Assembly (NCBI RefSeq): GCF_002086485.1
Contig: NZ_MVHF01000013.1
Span: 62,001 to 126,000 of the forward strand
Origin: Mycobacterium aquaticum
Lineage (GTDB): Bacteria > Actinomycetota > Actinomycetes > Mycobacteriales > Mycobacteriaceae
DNA length: 64,000 nt
Direction of reading: 5' to 3'
Positions 34,285 through 43,882 of the stretch are shown here, piece after piece. A model generated the notes under the pieces. That model had not been told where the DNA came from, made no database searches, and saw only the letters and a list, made by a program, of their open reading frames with translations. A program made the translations under genes and the position numbers. Each line of letters begins with the position of its first letter. Within the stretch, counting starts at the first letter, position 1.

Positions 34285-34344
34285 TTGACAGTGACGCGCA
34301 ACACGGAGCAGTATAGCCCGAACGTTCGGCCCGAACGTTCGGGC
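34285..34344 (+). promoter_or_regulatory. Promoter with two tandem CCGAACGTTCGG operators
   Basis: A consensus -35 TTGACA (34285-34290) is followed by a weak TATAG-like -10 near 34312. Two LacI-type palindromes come next: CCGAACGTTCGG at 34318-34329 and the perfect 16-mer GCCCGAACGTTCGGGC at 34329-34344, 13 bp apart centre to centre. The CG centre is typical of LacI operators. They sit where they would block initiation of the operon starting at 34408. Confidence 0.8.
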
Positions 34345-34407
34345 AAATGGGCCGGACGTGTCGAGTCCCTCGACTCGACTCCGACAACAATGGGACAAGG
34401 ACGCGTA

Positions 34408-35319
34408 ATGCCTGATCAGAACGCCTCATCCGCCGATCACCGGTACAGCCCAGCACGCGTGGCCGTCGTGCAGTTCAACCCCCAGGTCGGGGTGGAGAAC
34501 CTCAAGGCCAACTCCGAAGCGGTCTACGAACGCCTCAACGCAGCGGTAGCTGAGGGCGCAAACCTCATCGTGCTGCCCGAGCTGGCCACGACGGGCTACA
34601 CCTTCGAATCCCGGGAAGAGGCCTATGCCCACGCCGAACCCGTGCCGTCGGGTGCGACGGTCGCCGGCTGGGTGGAGTTCGCCGCACGCCACGACGTGTA
34701 CATCGCCGGATGTCTGCCCGAACTCGACGGCGTCGAACTCTTCGACACCGCCGTGCTGGTCGGGCCGGACGGCTACATCGGCAAGTACCGCAAGACCCAT
34801 CTGTGGAACGAGGAGAAGCTGTTCTTCTCCCCCGGCGACCTCGGGTACCCCGTGTTTCCGACGCGCATCGGCAGGATCGGCCTGCTGGTCTGCTGGGATA
34901 TCTGGTTCCCGGAGACCGCGCGGATCGTCGCGCAACAGGGCGCCGACATCATCTGCATCCCAACCGGCTGGGTCTGGACGCCGCCGCCCCTGTACGACGC
35001 GAGCGGCACCTGCATGGCCGCATACCTGACCATGACGGCCGCGCACGTCAACAACGTGTTCATCGCGACCGCCGACCGGATCGGCACCGAACGGACGTCG
35101 GGCTTCATGGGCAACTCGCTCATCGCGGGGACCAACGGCTGGCCGATCGACCGGATCGCCGGGCCGGACGAGGACACCATCATCTACGCCGACATCGACA
35201 TCACGGCGTCCCGCGGCGCACCGATCTGGAATCAGTTCAACGACCTGCACCGCGACCGCCGCACGGATCTCTACGATCAGCTGCTGGGTTACCGCGGCGG
35301 CTCGGCGCTGCCCCGCTAG
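34408..35319 (+). CDS. Nitrilase-superfamily carbon-nitrogen hydrolase
   Basis: 303-residue cytoplasmic C-N hydrolase. The catalytic triad is complete: Glu58 in LPELATTGY, Lys129 in YRKTHLW and Cys162 in LLVCWDIWFPE. It would hydrolyse an amide, nitrile or carbamoyl group. ATG 34408 follows AAGGA. An in-frame ATG at 34390 is less likely. It is the first gene after the LacI-controlled promoter and sits in an operon with an amidase-signature enzyme, so two successive amide cleavages, perhaps of a diamide, are plausible. Confidence 0.88.
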   Translation: MPDQNASSADHRYSPARVAVVQFNPQVGVENLKANSEAVYERLNAAVAEGANLIVLPELATTGYTFESREEAYAHAEPVPSGATVAGWVEFAARHDVYIAGCLPELDGVELFDTAVLVGPDGYIGKYRKTHLWNEEKLFFSPGDLGYPVFPTRIGRIGLLVCWDIWFPETARIVAQQGADIICIPTGWVWTPPPLYDASGTCMAAYLTMTAAHVNNVFIATADRIGTERTSGFMGNSLIAGTNGWPIDRIAGPDEDTIIYADIDITASRGAPIWNQFNDLHRDRRTDLYDQLLGYRGGSALPR

Positions 35320-35328
35320 GGCCGCGCC

Positions 35329-36459
35329 ATGACATCCGCGCCGTCGACACGGTCCCGAAGCGGCTCCCTTCCCCTGTGGCCGCTCATCGCCGCCGTCTGC
35401 CTGGTTGCCGTTCTACTGTGGAACGGCAGCCTGCGGGCATCGGTACCGCTGCTCGACGTGATCGCCTCTGCGGCAAGCGAACCCAACTTCTACAGCAGTG
35501 CACTCTCGGGTCTGGGGCTACTGGCCGGTGGCGCGCTGGCACATTGGCTGCAGACCCGCAGGCAGACGGCCCAAGGCTTCGCGCAGGCCTGCGGCTCGGG
35601 GATGTGGGTTCCGATGCTGGCCAGCGCCCTGCTCGGGGTGGCCGTCAGTGCCCTGGTCTGGGGCTGGACCCTGTCACCGGGCACCTGGCAGCCGCTGTTC
35701 GCGCCCTTCGTGTCGGTCTCTCCGACCATCGTGCTGATGTTCGGCTCCGACATCCCGACGGTGCTCACCGGCGGAGTGCTCGGCGGGCTCGTCACACCCG
35801 GGCTGTCGGTGCTCGGCGCGAGCGTCATCTGCCCGAGGCTCGGCCTCGCCCCGGTGGTGGGTGTGACGGCAGGCATGGCGTTGGCGGCGGTGCTCGCCTT
35901 CACCGTATGCCGGTACCTGCCCTGGCTGCCCGCGCCACTGCACTTGCGCCGCCCGCTCGAACCGGCGCCGACCACGGCACCGCAAAAGCGTGGTCCCGTC
36001 TGGGTTTTGCGCCGCAGTCTGGCCGATTTCTCCGAAGCGCAGTTCTTCGGCAGCGAATGGGCGAGCCTCGGGTTGATCGCAGGCGCGCTTTTCGCCTACC
36101 TGCTGAACCCGGCGGCACCGGCCTACGGGTCGGGACTGCTGCCGCAGATCCTGGCCGCTCAGGCGGTCACGGCCGTCGTCGCGGTGACCGTGTGGCGCGG
36201 ATGCTGGGCTCGTCGGCCGTTTTATCCGACCTTCGTCCCGGTCGTGTCCGTCGCCCCGGCGTGCGTGCTGGCCTACGGCGGCAGCCTGCCTTCGGTGCTG
36301 GCCGGTGCCGTGCTCGGCGCGGTGCTCAGCCCGCCGCTGGCCGCGGCGATCTCGGCACGACTGCCCGCCGACTTTCATCCCTTCATCGGGAACGTGGCCG
36401 CGATGGCGGTGGCCACCGCATCGATCGTCCCTGCCCTGCAACTACTTCCAGGAATCTGA
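35329..36459 (+). CDS. Unrecognised multi-pass membrane protein with internal duplication
   Basis: 376-residue, very hydrophobic protein with roughly eight to ten membrane helices. I do not recognise the family with confidence. Residues 122-160 and 300-338 repeat each other at 19 of 39 positions, both with the pattern P.F.P.VSV.P..VL..G...P.VL.G.VLG. The central 200-240 region is basic and cytoplasmic-like (LHLRRPLEP; KRGPVWVLRR). There is no ATP-binding or substrate-binding motif. It lies 9 bp after the nitrilase and 1 bp before the amidase, so I infer that it is the operon's uptake carrier, built from two duplicated halves. Confidence 0.7.
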   Translation: MTSAPSTRSRSGSLPLWPLIAAVCLVAVLLWNGSLRASVPLLDVIASAASEPNFYSSALSGLGLLAGGALAHWLQTRRQTAQGFAQACGSGMWVPMLASALLGVAVSALVWGWTLSPGTWQPLFAPFVSVSPTIVLMFGSDIPTVLTGGVLGGLVTPGLSVLGASVICPRLGLAPVVGVTAGMALAAVLAFTVCRYLPWLPAPLHLRRPLEPAPTTAPQKRGPVWVLRRSLADFSEAQFFGSEWASLGLIAGALFAYLLNPAAPAYGSGLLPQILAAQAVTAVVAVTVWRGCWARRPFYPTFVPVVSVAPACVLAYGGSLPSVLAGAVLGAVLSPPLAAAISARLPADFHPFIGNVAAMAVATASIVPALQLLPGI

Positions 36460-36460
36460 C

Positions 36461-37807
36461 ATGACCGAAATTGCCGACCCCGCCGTGTTGAACGGCTACT
36501 TCCGCGACCGCGACCTCCGCGCCCTGGCCGCGGAGCTCCGTGCCGGCCATACGACGAGCGCGGAACTCGTCGAACACAGCCTGGCCGCGATCACCCGGCT
36601 CGATCCGATTCTCAACGCCTTCACCGCCGTTGATGCCGAAGGGGCCCGCGCCGCGGCCCGCACCGCCGATCAAGAGCTCACCCAGGGACGCGACCGCGGT
36701 GTGCTGCACGGGATCCCGGTATCGGTCAAAGATCTCCTCGACATCGCCGGGCAGGTCACCACGTCGGGCTCCCTCGTGCATCCCCACCTCGCGGCGGCTG
36801 ATGCCGAATGCGTCCGCCGACTGCGTGCCGCCGGGGCGGTCATCGTCGGCAAGAACGTGCTACACGAGTTCGCCTACGGCGCCACCGGTGACCGCTCTGC
36901 GCACGGCCCGTCCCGAAACCCCCGCAATATAACCAAGATCAGCGGCGGCTCGAGTGGCGGCAGCGCCGTCGCCACCGCCGCGGGCATGGTGCCGCTCGCC
37001 GTCGGAACCGACACCGCGGGTTCGGTACGCGTACCCGCGGCGCTGTGCGGTGTGGCCGGCTTCAAACCCGGCTACGGGGCGATCCCCACCACCGGAGTCC
37101 GGCCGTTGGCAGCGTCGCTCGACCATGTCGGTATCTTCGCGACGACGGCGTCGGGACTGGCGGATGCCTACGCCGTCATGGCCGGCCACCCGGTGCACCC
37201 GAACGACGCCACGGCGCGCGTCGGCTGGCTCGATCCAGAGTCCTTCGGCCCATGCGACCCCGAGATCGTCACCTGCGTACGCGACGCCCTCGAACGTGCC
37301 GGCATCGATGTCGGCGGCACCGCCGGGCTGCCGTTCTCGGCAGGCGAGGTGTTCTCGGTGCTGAGCATCCTGCAGGCCAGTGAGGCCTACGCCGAGCATG
37401 TCGACGACCTGGCCGACCATGAGCACACCATCGACGCCGAAGTGGTCGAGCGTCTGCTGCGGGGGCGCGACACCCCGGCATGGCAATACGTGCGCGCCGG
37501 CCGGCAGCGCGACACGCTGCGCGCTGCGGCCGCCGAGTTGTTCGACCGCTTCGACGTGCTCGCGATGCCGACCGTCCCGACGGTGGCCACCGACCTCGAT
37601 CAGCGTGCACACGAAATCGACGGCCACGCAGTCGAAGTGCGCTCGGCGCTGTTGTCCTTGACCTGCCCGTGGAACCTCACCGGCCATCCCGCACTCAGTG
37701 TGCCCGCGGGGAGCGTGTCGGGCCTGCCCGTGGGCCTGCAGCTCATCACCACCCCGGGCAACGAAAACCTGTTGTTCGAGTTGGCTTCCCGGGTCGAACG
37801 GTCATGA
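36461..37807 (+). CDS. Amidase (amidase-signature family)
   Basis: 448-residue amidase-signature hydrolase. The Ser-Ser-Lys triad is visible as Lys90 (VSVKDLLDI), Ser165 (SGGSSGGSA) and Ser189 ([11 protein letters not shown]). The family is full length, with the usual C-terminal [13 protein letters not shown] segment. It would release ammonia or an amine from an amide. It overlaps the fumarase by 4 bp. With the nitrilase and a fumarase-type hydratase it suggests stepwise conversion of an unsaturated amide to a hydroxy-dicarboxylate. The exact amide is not readable from the sequence. Confidence 0.9.
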   Translation: MTEIADPAVLNGYFRDRDLRALAAELRAGHTTSAELVEHSLAAITRLDPILNAFTAVDAEGARAAARTADQELTQGRDRGVLHGIPVSVKDLLDIAGQVTTSGSLVHPHLAAADAECVRRLRAAGAVIVGKNVLHEFAYGATGDRSAHGPSRNPRNITKISGGSSGGSAVATAAGMVPLAVGTDTAGSVRVPAALCGVAGFKPGYGAIPTTGVRPLAASLDHVGIFATTASGLADAYAVMAGHPVHPNDATARVGWLDPESFGPCDPEIVTCVRDALERAGIDVGGTAGLPFSAGEVFSVLSILQASEAYAEHVDDLADHEHTIDAEVVERLLRGRDTPAWQYVRAGRQRDTLRAAAAELFDRFDVLAMPTVPTVATDLDQRAHEIDGHAVEVRSALLSLTCPWNLTGHPALSVPAGSVSGLPVGLQLITTPGNENLLFELASRVERS

Positions 37808-39444
37808 ACATCGACTACACGCCGCTGCTGCCGACCGGACCCGACGACACGGACTACCGCAGGCTCGACACCGAACCCCTCGGCGTCGCGAGGGCGGCGG
37901 GCCGGGAATTTCTGGACGTCTCCCCCGCCGCCCTTGAACAGTTGGCGTTCGAGGCCTACCGCGACGTGTCACATCTGTTGCGTACCAGCCACCTTCGGCA
38001 GGTGGCCGCGATCCTCGACGACCCGGAGTCGTCTGCCAATGATCGCTACGTCGCCACCGAGCTGCTGCGCAACGCGAACATCGCAGCGGCGGGTGTACTG
38101 CCCATGTGCCAGGACACCGGGACCGCCATCGTGCACGCCTGGCGCGGGCGACACGTATTGACCGACGGGCGCGACGCCGAGCATCTGTCGCGGGGCATCG
38201 CCCGCGCGTACACGACGCTGAACCTGCGTTACTCGCAACTCGCGCCGCTGTCCATGTTCGACGAGCGCAACACCGGGTCGAATCTGCCGGCCCAGATCGA
38301 GATCCTCGCCGACGGTGACGACGCATATCGCTTCCTGTTCATGGCGAAAGGCTGCGGAAGCGCCAACAAGAGCTTCCTGTTTCAGCAGACACCGGCGCTG
38401 CTCAACCCGACCGACCTGCTGGATTTCATCGTTGCGCGCGCCGCCGAGATCGGCACCTCGGCGTGCCCGCCTTACCACCTGGCGGTCGTGATCGGCGGCA
38501 CCAGCGCCGAATTCGCCCTCAAAACCGCGAAGCTCGCGTCCGCACACTACCTGGACAGCTTGCCGTCGGCAGGTTCCCTGGCCGGCAATGGTTTTCGCGA
38601 TCGCGGTTTCGAACAGCAGATCCTCACGGCCACCCAGCGGCTGGGGATCGGAGCGCAGTTCGGCGGCAAGTATTTCTGCCACGACGTCCGGGTGGTCCGG
38701 CTGCCCCGCCACGGGGGTTCACTGCCCATTGCCCTGGCCGTGTCGTGCGCGGCAGACCGGCACGTCCTGGGCACGGTCACGCGTGACGGTGTGTTCCTCG
38801 AACAGCTCGAAACCGACCCGGCCCGGTTCCTGCCGGACGCGGTACCGGAATCCGACCATGACGTCGTCCGCATCGACCTCGACCAGTCCCTGGACCACAC
38901 CCGCGCCCAACTTTCCGGTCATCCGGTCGGCACCCGGGTCTCGCTGAGCGGAACCATGGTGGTGGCACGGGATCTGGCGCATGCCAAGATCCGCGAGCGC
39001 CTGGATGCGGGTGAGCCGTTGCCGGAGTATCTGCGTCGTCATCCCGTGTACTACGCCGGGCCCGCCAAGAGACCGGAGGGATATCCGTCGGGGTCGTTCG
39101 GACCGACGACCGCGGGGCGCATGGATTCCTACGTCGAGCAGTTCCAGGCGGCGGGCGGTTCGCTGGTGATGCTCGCCAAGGGCAATCGCTCCGACGCGGT
39201 CCGGCGGTCCTGTCAGGCACATGGCGGGTTCTATCTGGGATCGATCGGCGGGCCCGCCGCGCGCCTGGCCCACGACTGCATCACATCGATCGAGACTCTC
39301 GAATACGGCGAACTGGGCATGGAAGCCGTACTCAAGATCCGCGTCGAGGATTTCCCGGCGTTCATCGTCATCGATGACAAGGGCAACGACTTCTACCACC
39401 GCGACAACCGCACCCTGCTGACGATCGGAACTGCGCCACAATGA
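37804..39444 (+). CDS. Class I (iron-sulfur) fumarase-family hydratase
   Basis: 546-residue two-domain class I fumarase, oxygen-sensitive and with a 4Fe-4S cluster. The three cluster cysteines are seen at C102 ([10 protein letters not shown]), C184 ([10 protein letters not shown]) and C221 (GTSACPPYH). The C-terminal beta domain follows from about residue 330, with [16 protein letters not shown] and [18 protein letters not shown]. Family members hydrate fumarate, mesaconate or tartrate-like acids. Because this copy sits in an inducible amide operon, a catabolic substrate is more likely than the TCA cycle, where actinobacteria generally use class II FumC. ATGA overlaps couple it on both sides. 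Confidence 0.9.
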   Translation: MNIDYTPLLPTGPDDTDYRRLDTEPLGVARAAGREFLDVSPAALEQLAFEAYRDVSHLLRTSHLRQVAAILDDPESSANDRYVATELLRNANIAAAGVLPMCQDTGTAIVHAWRGRHVLTDGRDAEHLSRGIARAYTTLNLRYSQLAPLSMFDERNTGSNLPAQIEILADGDDAYRFLFMAKGCGSANKSFLFQQTPALLNPTDLLDFIVARAAEIGTSACPPYHLAVVIGGTSAEFALKTAKLASAHYLDSLPSAGSLAGNGFRDRGFEQQILTATQRLGIGAQFGGKYFCHDVRVVRLPRHGGSLPIALAVSCAADRHVLGTVTRDGVFLEQLETDPARFLPDAVPESDHDVVRIDLDQSLDHTRAQLSGHPVGTRVSLSGTMVVARDLAHAKIRERLDAGEPLPEYLRRHPVYYAGPAKRPEGYPSGSFGPTTAGRMDSYVEQFQAAGGSLVMLAKGNRSDAVRRSCQAHGGFYLGSIGGPAARLAHDCITSIETLEYGELGMEAVLKIRVEDFPAFIVIDDKGNDFYHRDNRTLLTIGTAPQ

Positions 39445-40259
39445 CTTTCACTCAATCGGAGACCCGGCCTTTCACCGTGGAGCGCGGTGGGACCACGCTG
39501 ACCGCCGAAATCCGTCCCGGCCAGGGCACACCGATACTCGTCGTGCCCGGCGTCATGGCCGACGCAGCCACCTGGCGCTCCGTCGTAGCCGCGATCGATC
39601 TGCCGAATCCCGTGGTCACGATCAACCGGCGCGGCCGGTCCCCGAGCGGCGGGCTCGGAGCCGACTATTCGGTGCAGGTCGAGATCGAGGATCTGCGCCA
39701 CACGATCGACTCTCTCGGCGCGGTACATCTCGTGGGCTGGAGCTACGGGGCGCTCATCGCCTTGGAAACCGCGATCGGGTGCGCGGCGGTCCGTTCCTTG
39801 ACGGCGTACGAACCCGTCGGCGCGCCCTTCGCACCGGACGCGGTCGACGTCATCCGGGCCGCCACAGCCGTGGGCGATCTGGACCGCGCCGTCGAACTCG
39901 TCAACACCGCCGTGTCCGGATTCTCCGAGGACTACGTGGCAGAACTGCGGCGGACCCCGGCCTGGCCGGTCCTGCGGCAACTCGCCGAGCCGTTGGGCGA
40001 GGAACTGGCCGCCATCAACGACTACCGGCCGTCGTGGAAAGACTATGCGCGCCTTCAGATCCCGGTGACCCTGATCCTCGGGGCACGCAACGAGGGCCTG
40101 GCACCATACGGGACCGCGTTCGCGCCCTTTGCGGCCGCGCTCGCACACTCACGCGTGGCCCGACTGCCCGAGCAGGGTCATCTGGCGCACGTGGAAGCCC
40201 CCGCGGAACTCGCCGCCGCCATCGCGACCGCGGTCGGGCAGGCAGAGGGAGACGCGTAG
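39441..40259 (+). CDS. Alpha/beta hydrolase
   Basis: 272-residue alpha/beta hydrolase. The oxyanion region is [13 protein letters not shown], the nucleophile elbow is [11 protein letters not shown] (Ser101) and the base is the His in [15 protein letters not shown]. The acid is probably the Asp or Glu near ILGARNEG. It overlaps the fumarase stop (ATGA) and ends the operon before a strong hairpin at 40268-40303. It may cleave an ester or lactone upstream of the amide steps, or be a thioesterase. Nothing in the sequence decides this. Confidence 0.85.
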   Translation: MTFTQSETRPFTVERGGTTLTAEIRPGQGTPILVVPGVMADAATWRSVVAAIDLPNPVVTINRRGRSPSGGLGADYSVQVEIEDLRHTIDSLGAVHLVGWSYGALIALETAIGCAAVRSLTAYEPVGAPFAPDAVDVIRAATAVGDLDRAVELVNTAVSGFSEDYVAELRRTPAWPVLRQLAEPLGEELAAINDYRPSWKDYARLQIPVTLILGARNEGLAPYGTAFAPFAAALAHSRVARLPEQGHLAHVEAPAELAAAIATAVGQAEGDA

Positions 40260-40267
40260 CGCTGGGT

Positions 40268-40303
40268 GCGCCGGTGCCGCGGTTTCGGGTACGGCACCGG
40301 CGC
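40268..40303 (+). terminator. Strong hairpin ending the amidase/fumarase operon
   Basis: GCGCCGGTGCCG pairs perfectly with CGGCACCGGCGC around a 12-nt loop, 9 bp after the hydrolase stop. The rest of the 187-bp gap to the methyltransferase holds a second weaker inverted repeat and a perfect 16-bp palindrome, TCGAACA-AC-TGTTCGA (40415-40430), possibly the methyltransferase terminator on the other strand. There is no U-tract. Confidence 0.7.
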
Positions 40304-40446
40304 CCGCCGTGGGCGGCTCGCCCAGTCGATCCGTACCAGGCCACCGATGGGTGGCGCCACGGTACGAAGCAGGCAGCGACAGCCGGCGAAACCGATTCTG
40401 TCGCACGCCTTCTATCGAACAACTGTTCGAGCCATTTGTCAAACCG

Positions 40447-41499
40447 CTACGGCCGTGCCTCGAACACCAGATTGAACGGCGTCTGGGCAGCACGGCGGAA
40501 TCGCGTGAAGCCGCCGTCGTTCACCATCACCTCGGCCAACCGGCACTCGCCGGCCTGCGCACCCAAGGCCGGGCCCTTCTGCGCGAGTGACACGGGCACG
40601 CACACCAGTGAGGACGCCCCGTAGAACACCCTGCCGACCGGATTGAGATTCTCCGCCACGCTGTCCCCCGCGAACGGTTCGACCAGCAGGCAGTGACCGT
40701 CGGGCTTGAGCGCCTGCCGAGCGTGCCGCGCCGCACCGGATGGGTCGGCCATGTCGTGCAGGCAGTCGAAGAACGCGATCAGGTCATAGTCGTCGCCCAG
40801 ATACGTGGTCGCATCAGCCACTTCGAAGCTCACATTGCCGACGCCGGCTTCGTCAGCGCGCTCGCGCGCGGTCTCGACGGAAGGACCGTGGTAGTCGATG
40901 CCGACGAACTCCGAATTCGGAAATGCCTGTGCCATGAGGATTGTGGTGACACCGTGCCCGCACCCCACGTCCGCGGCCCGACCGCCGGATTCGAGCTTCT
41001 CGACAGCGCCATCGAGCGCAGGCAGCCACGATGACAGCAGGTTCGCCCTGTACCCGGCCCGGAAGAACCGTTCGGTGCCGCGGAACAGGCAGGGATGGTG
41101 TTCACCCCATTCCATGCCGCCGCCGGTGCGGAAGTTCTCGAGGGCCCGGTCCTTGATGTGGAACAGGTCCTCGATGACCGAGTAGCCGCCGGGCAGATCG
41201 ACCGGGCCGTCAGGATTGGCCAGGCACAACGCCTGCTCGTCGTTGAGGTGGTAGGTGTCGGTGTCGCCGTCGTAATCGACGTATCCGCCCGCGCACTGAT
41301 TGCCCAGCCATTCCCGGATGTAGCGCTCGCTGGTCCCGGTGCGCTCGGCCAGTTGACCGGACGTCAGCCGTTCCCGGGCGAGCGCCGCATACAGTCCGAG
41401 CTCGTCACCGATCAGCACCAGAATGGCGCTCATCGCGGCGCCGAGGTCGCCGACCGCCTGACCCAGAAATGCGTTGAGTTTGCCTTCGTCGACGGCCAT
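40447..41499 (-). CDS. SAM-dependent methyltransferase with N-terminal winged helix
   Basis: 350-residue methyltransferase. The N-terminal region has a winged-helix dimerisation domain (GLYAALARERLTSGQLAERTGTSERYIREWL). The SAM-binding motif is ADVGCGHGVTTILMAQAF, and the acidic loop GIDYHGPSVETAR lies at its usual place. This layout resembles mycobacterial Rv2258c-type proteins. ATG 41499 follows AAGGAG. The open frame upstream is not coding-like. Possible targets are small molecules or phenolic substrates. No partner gene is adjacent. Confidence 0.85.
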   Translation of the reverse strand: MAVDEGKLNAFLGQAVGDLGAAMSAILVLIGDELGLYAALARERLTSGQLAERTGTSERYIREWLGNQCAGGYVDYDGDTDTYHLNDEQALCLANPDGPVDLPGGYSVIEDLFHIKDRALENFRTGGGMEWGEHHPCLFRGTERFFRAGYRANLLSSWLPALDGAVEKLESGGRAADVGCGHGVTTILMAQAFPNSEFVGIDYHGPSVETARERADEAGVGNVSFEVADATTYLGDDYDLIAFFDCLHDMADPSGAARHARQALKPDGHCLLVEPFAGDSVAENLNPVGRVFYGASSLVCVPVSLAQKGPALGAQAGECRLAEVMVNDGGFTRFRRAAQTPFNLVFEARP

Positions 41500-41584
41500 C
41501 GTGAGCTCCTTCGCCTGCGGCCGCGCACCAAACTGCGTGCAGGTTGAAGGTACTCCCGCAGGCGACCGAGGAGCTAGTGGCGAA

Positions 41585-42028
41585 CTACCACTGGCCGAGC
41601 TGGCACCGCGGGCTGTAGGGGTGATCGTTCTGCGTGGCGATCTGGCCGTCGACGGAGATCTCGCAGTGCGCGTTGGGAGCCTCACGGCCGCCGTGCGTGG
41701 TGCTGCTGATCGTGAAGATCGCCCACTGCGGGTCGGCGAGCGTGGTGTCGAAAACCCAGGGGTTGTCCGGCCCGACGTTCACAGAAGCCTTCTGCAGGTA
41801 CTTGTACGGATCGGCGTTGTAGACGTCTTTGTTGGGCGGCTGCGTCGCCAGGTAGTAGAGGTCGAAATCGTAGGGAGCACCGGACGTCAGCGTGTAACGG
41901 ACCTGGTGTCCGGCCGCCGGATCGGCGTGCGCCACCGAAGTACCGACGGTCTGCCCCACCGCAATAGATGCTGCCGCGACCGCCAACGCGGCTCCGACCC
42001 TGCTCGTCACGTTTCGCATGTTCCTCAT
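41585..42028 (-). CDS. Secreted MmpS-like protein
   Basis: 147-residue secreted protein. A signal peptide with a hydrophobic core (AALAVAAASIAVG) ends at AHA35 before D36. The mature part resembles a small beta-sandwich, distantly like the MmpS/transport-accessory C-terminal domain, with VRYTLTSGAPYDFDLYYL, NPWVFDTTLADPQWAIFTIS and the cysteine-containing CEISVDGQI. Two cysteines (one in NAHCEIS, one in SPRCQLGQW) probably form a disulfide. No lipobox, so it is released rather than anchored. No MmpL partner is nearby. Function is unknown. Confidence 0.75.
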   Translation of the reverse strand: MRNMRNVTSRVGAALAVAAASIAVGQTVGTSVAHADPAAGHQVRYTLTSGAPYDFDLYYLATQPPNKDVYNADPYKYLQKASVNVGPDNPWVFDTTLADPQWAIFTISSTTHGGREAPNAHCEISVDGQIATQNDHPYSPRCQLGQW

Positions 42029-42167
42029 ATCGAGGCACGCTACCGGGTTGTTACAGATGTGACATGCCCACGGGGCCAGGCAGAGCGGGTGGACGGGTTC
42101 ACAAAACTGTTCACGCCGGGAACATGACCGTCATCGCCGGGTAACAAGCCGCTCCTAATTTCGCCGC

Positions 42168-43829
42168 ATGACACAAGAGCTTGGGAGCAAGCCACCGGAC
42201 GAGTTGGTCGAGGACGACCTCGACACGATGACCGCCACCAGGGAGACCCTGGAGGACTACACCCTGCGGTTCGCGCCGCGCAGCTACCGCAAGTGGTCGA
42301 CGCGCGTCGTCGGCATCTCCGCGTTGGGGGGCATCGCTTATCTGGCCGACTTCGCGATCGGCGCCAACGTCGGGATCTCGTACGGCACCACCAACGCGTT
42401 GTGGGGCATCCTGATCTTCACGGTCGTCATCTTCCTCACCGGGTTCCCGGTGGCCTACTACTCGGCGCGCTACAACATCGATCTGGACCTCGTCACGCGC
42501 GGCAGCGGGTTCGGCTACTACGGCTCGGTCGTCACCAACGTCATCTTCGCGACCTTCACCTTTATCTTCTTCGCGCTCGAAGGGTCGATCATGGCCCAGG
42601 GCCTCAAGCTGGGCCTGCACATCCCGTTGTCACTGGGCTACGCCGTGTCGACGCTGATCATCTTCCCGCTCGTCATCTACGGCATGAAAGTGCTTTCCAC
42701 ACTGCAGGTTTGGACGACACCGCTGTGGCTGATCCTCATGGTGGCACCGTTCGTCTATCTCGTCGTCACCCATCCCGAGTCGGTCGGCCAGTTCTTCGCC
42801 TACCAAGGTGAGAACGGCAAGGGCGGGTTCGACCTCGGTTCGACGCTGCTGGCCGCAGGTGTCTGTCTGTCGCTCATCGCCCAGATCGCCGAGCAGAACG
42901 ACTACCTGCGCTTCATGCCACCGCAGACGCCCGAGAACAAGCGCAGTTGGTGGACCTGGCTGATCCTGGCCGGCCCGGGCTGGGTGTTCTTCGGCGCCAT
43001 CAAGCAGATCGTCGGCCTGTTCCTGGCGGTGTACCTGATCGCCAACGTCGCCGACAGCGCCGGGATCGCGAACCAGCCCGTGCACCAGTTCCTGGAGATC
43101 TACCAGAACTTCCTGCCGGGTTGGCTGGCGATGACACTGGCCGTCGCCCTGGTGGTCATCAGCCAGATCAAGATCAATGTGACCAACGCGTACTCGGGCT
43201 CGCTGGCCTGGACCAACTCGTTCACCCGCGTCACCAAGCACTACCCCGGACGCATCGTGTTCCTCGGCGTGAACCTGCTGATCGCCCTGATCCTCATGGA
43301 AGCCGACATGTTCAGCTTCCTCAACACGATCCTGGGCTTCTACGCCAACTGCGGCATGGCCTGGGTGGTGGTCGTGGCCAGCGACATCGTCTTCAACAAG
43401 TACCTGCTCAAGCTGTCACCGAAGGAGCCGGAGTTCCGCCGCGGCATGCTCTACGCCTTCAACCCGGTGGGCTTCGGGTCGATGCTGCTGGCGGCGGGCC
43501 TGTCGGTGCTGGCGTTCTTCGGCGGGCTCGGTGAGACCGTGCGACCGTATTCGCCGCTGGTGGCAATCGGGCTCGGCATCGTGCTTCCGCCGATCTTCGC
43601 GATCGCCACGAAGGGCAAGTACTACCTGCGGCGCACCGACGACGGCATCGATCTGCCGATGTTCGACGAGTTCGGCAACCCGTCCGGTGAACACCTCAAA
43701 TGCCATGTGTGCCATCACGATTACGAGCGGCCCGACATGCTCAAGTGCGAGACCCACGACGCGTTCGTGTGTTCGCTGTGCCTGAGCACAGACAAGGTCG
43801 CCGACCACGTGCTACCGGCGCAGAGCTAA
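42168..43829 (+). CDS. NCS1-type permease with a C-terminal Cys-rich zinc-finger-like domain
   Basis: 553-residue transporter, about 12 helices, of the nucleobase-cation-symport-1 (purine/cytosine permease) type: FAPRSYRKWSTRVVGISALGG opens the first helix and KINVTNAYSGSLAWTN lies in the middle. After the last helix a soluble tail (about 510-553) carries C512, C515, C527, H530, C535 and C538 in CxxC...CxxH...CxxC spacing, suggesting one or two zinc sites. Such a tail is unusual for NCS1 carriers and might sense metal or anchor a partner. It stands alone upstream of hisS, from which it is separated by a hairpin. Substrate is probably a nucleobase or related heterocycle. Confidence 0.82.
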   Translation: MTQELGSKPPDELVEDDLDTMTATRETLEDYTLRFAPRSYRKWSTRVVGISALGGIAYLADFAIGANVGISYGTTNALWGILIFTVVIFLTGFPVAYYSARYNIDLDLVTRGSGFGYYGSVVTNVIFATFTFIFFALEGSIMAQGLKLGLHIPLSLGYAVSTLIIFPLVIYGMKVLSTLQVWTTPLWLILMVAPFVYLVVTHPESVGQFFAYQGENGKGGFDLGSTLLAAGVCLSLIAQIAEQNDYLRFMPPQTPENKRSWWTWLILAGPGWVFFGAIKQIVGLFLAVYLIANVADSAGIANQPVHQFLEIYQNFLPGWLAMTLAVALVVISQIKINVTNAYSGSLAWTNSFTRVTKHYPGRIVFLGVNLLIALILMEADMFSFLNTILGFYANCGMAWVVVVASDIVFNKYLLKLSPKEPEFRRGMLYAFNPVGFGSMLLAAGLSVLAFFGGLGETVRPYSPLVAIGLGIVLPPIFAIATKGKYYLRRTDDGIDLPMFDEFGNPSGEHLKCHVCHHDYERPDMLKCETHDAFVCSLCLSTDKVADHVLPAQS

Positions 43830-43835
43830 CCCGTC

Positions 43836-43882
43836 GCACCGCGAGCGGCGTGTGGAGAGTCAGACACGCACGCTCGCGGTGC
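43836..43882. terminator. Long hairpin between permease and hisS stops
   Basis: GCACCGCGAGCGGCGTGT (43836-43853) pairs with ACACGCACGCTCGCGGTGC (43864-43882) with one bulged A around a 10-nt loop. It fills the gap between the convergent genes and reaches the hisS stop codon. It probably terminates both. Confidence 0.75.

Noticed and set aside
34285..34407. N-terminal extension of the nitrilase from TTG 34285
   Set aside because: It would cover the TTGACA -35 and both LacI palindromes, and ATG 34408 has an AAGGA Shine-Dalgarno directly before the family core.
40415..40430. TCGAACA-AC-TGTTCGA palindrome as a regulatory operator
   Set aside because: It lies between two gene ends (hydrolase and methyltransferase stops), not at a promoter, so a terminator or structural role is more likely. 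It is mentioned within the terminator entry.
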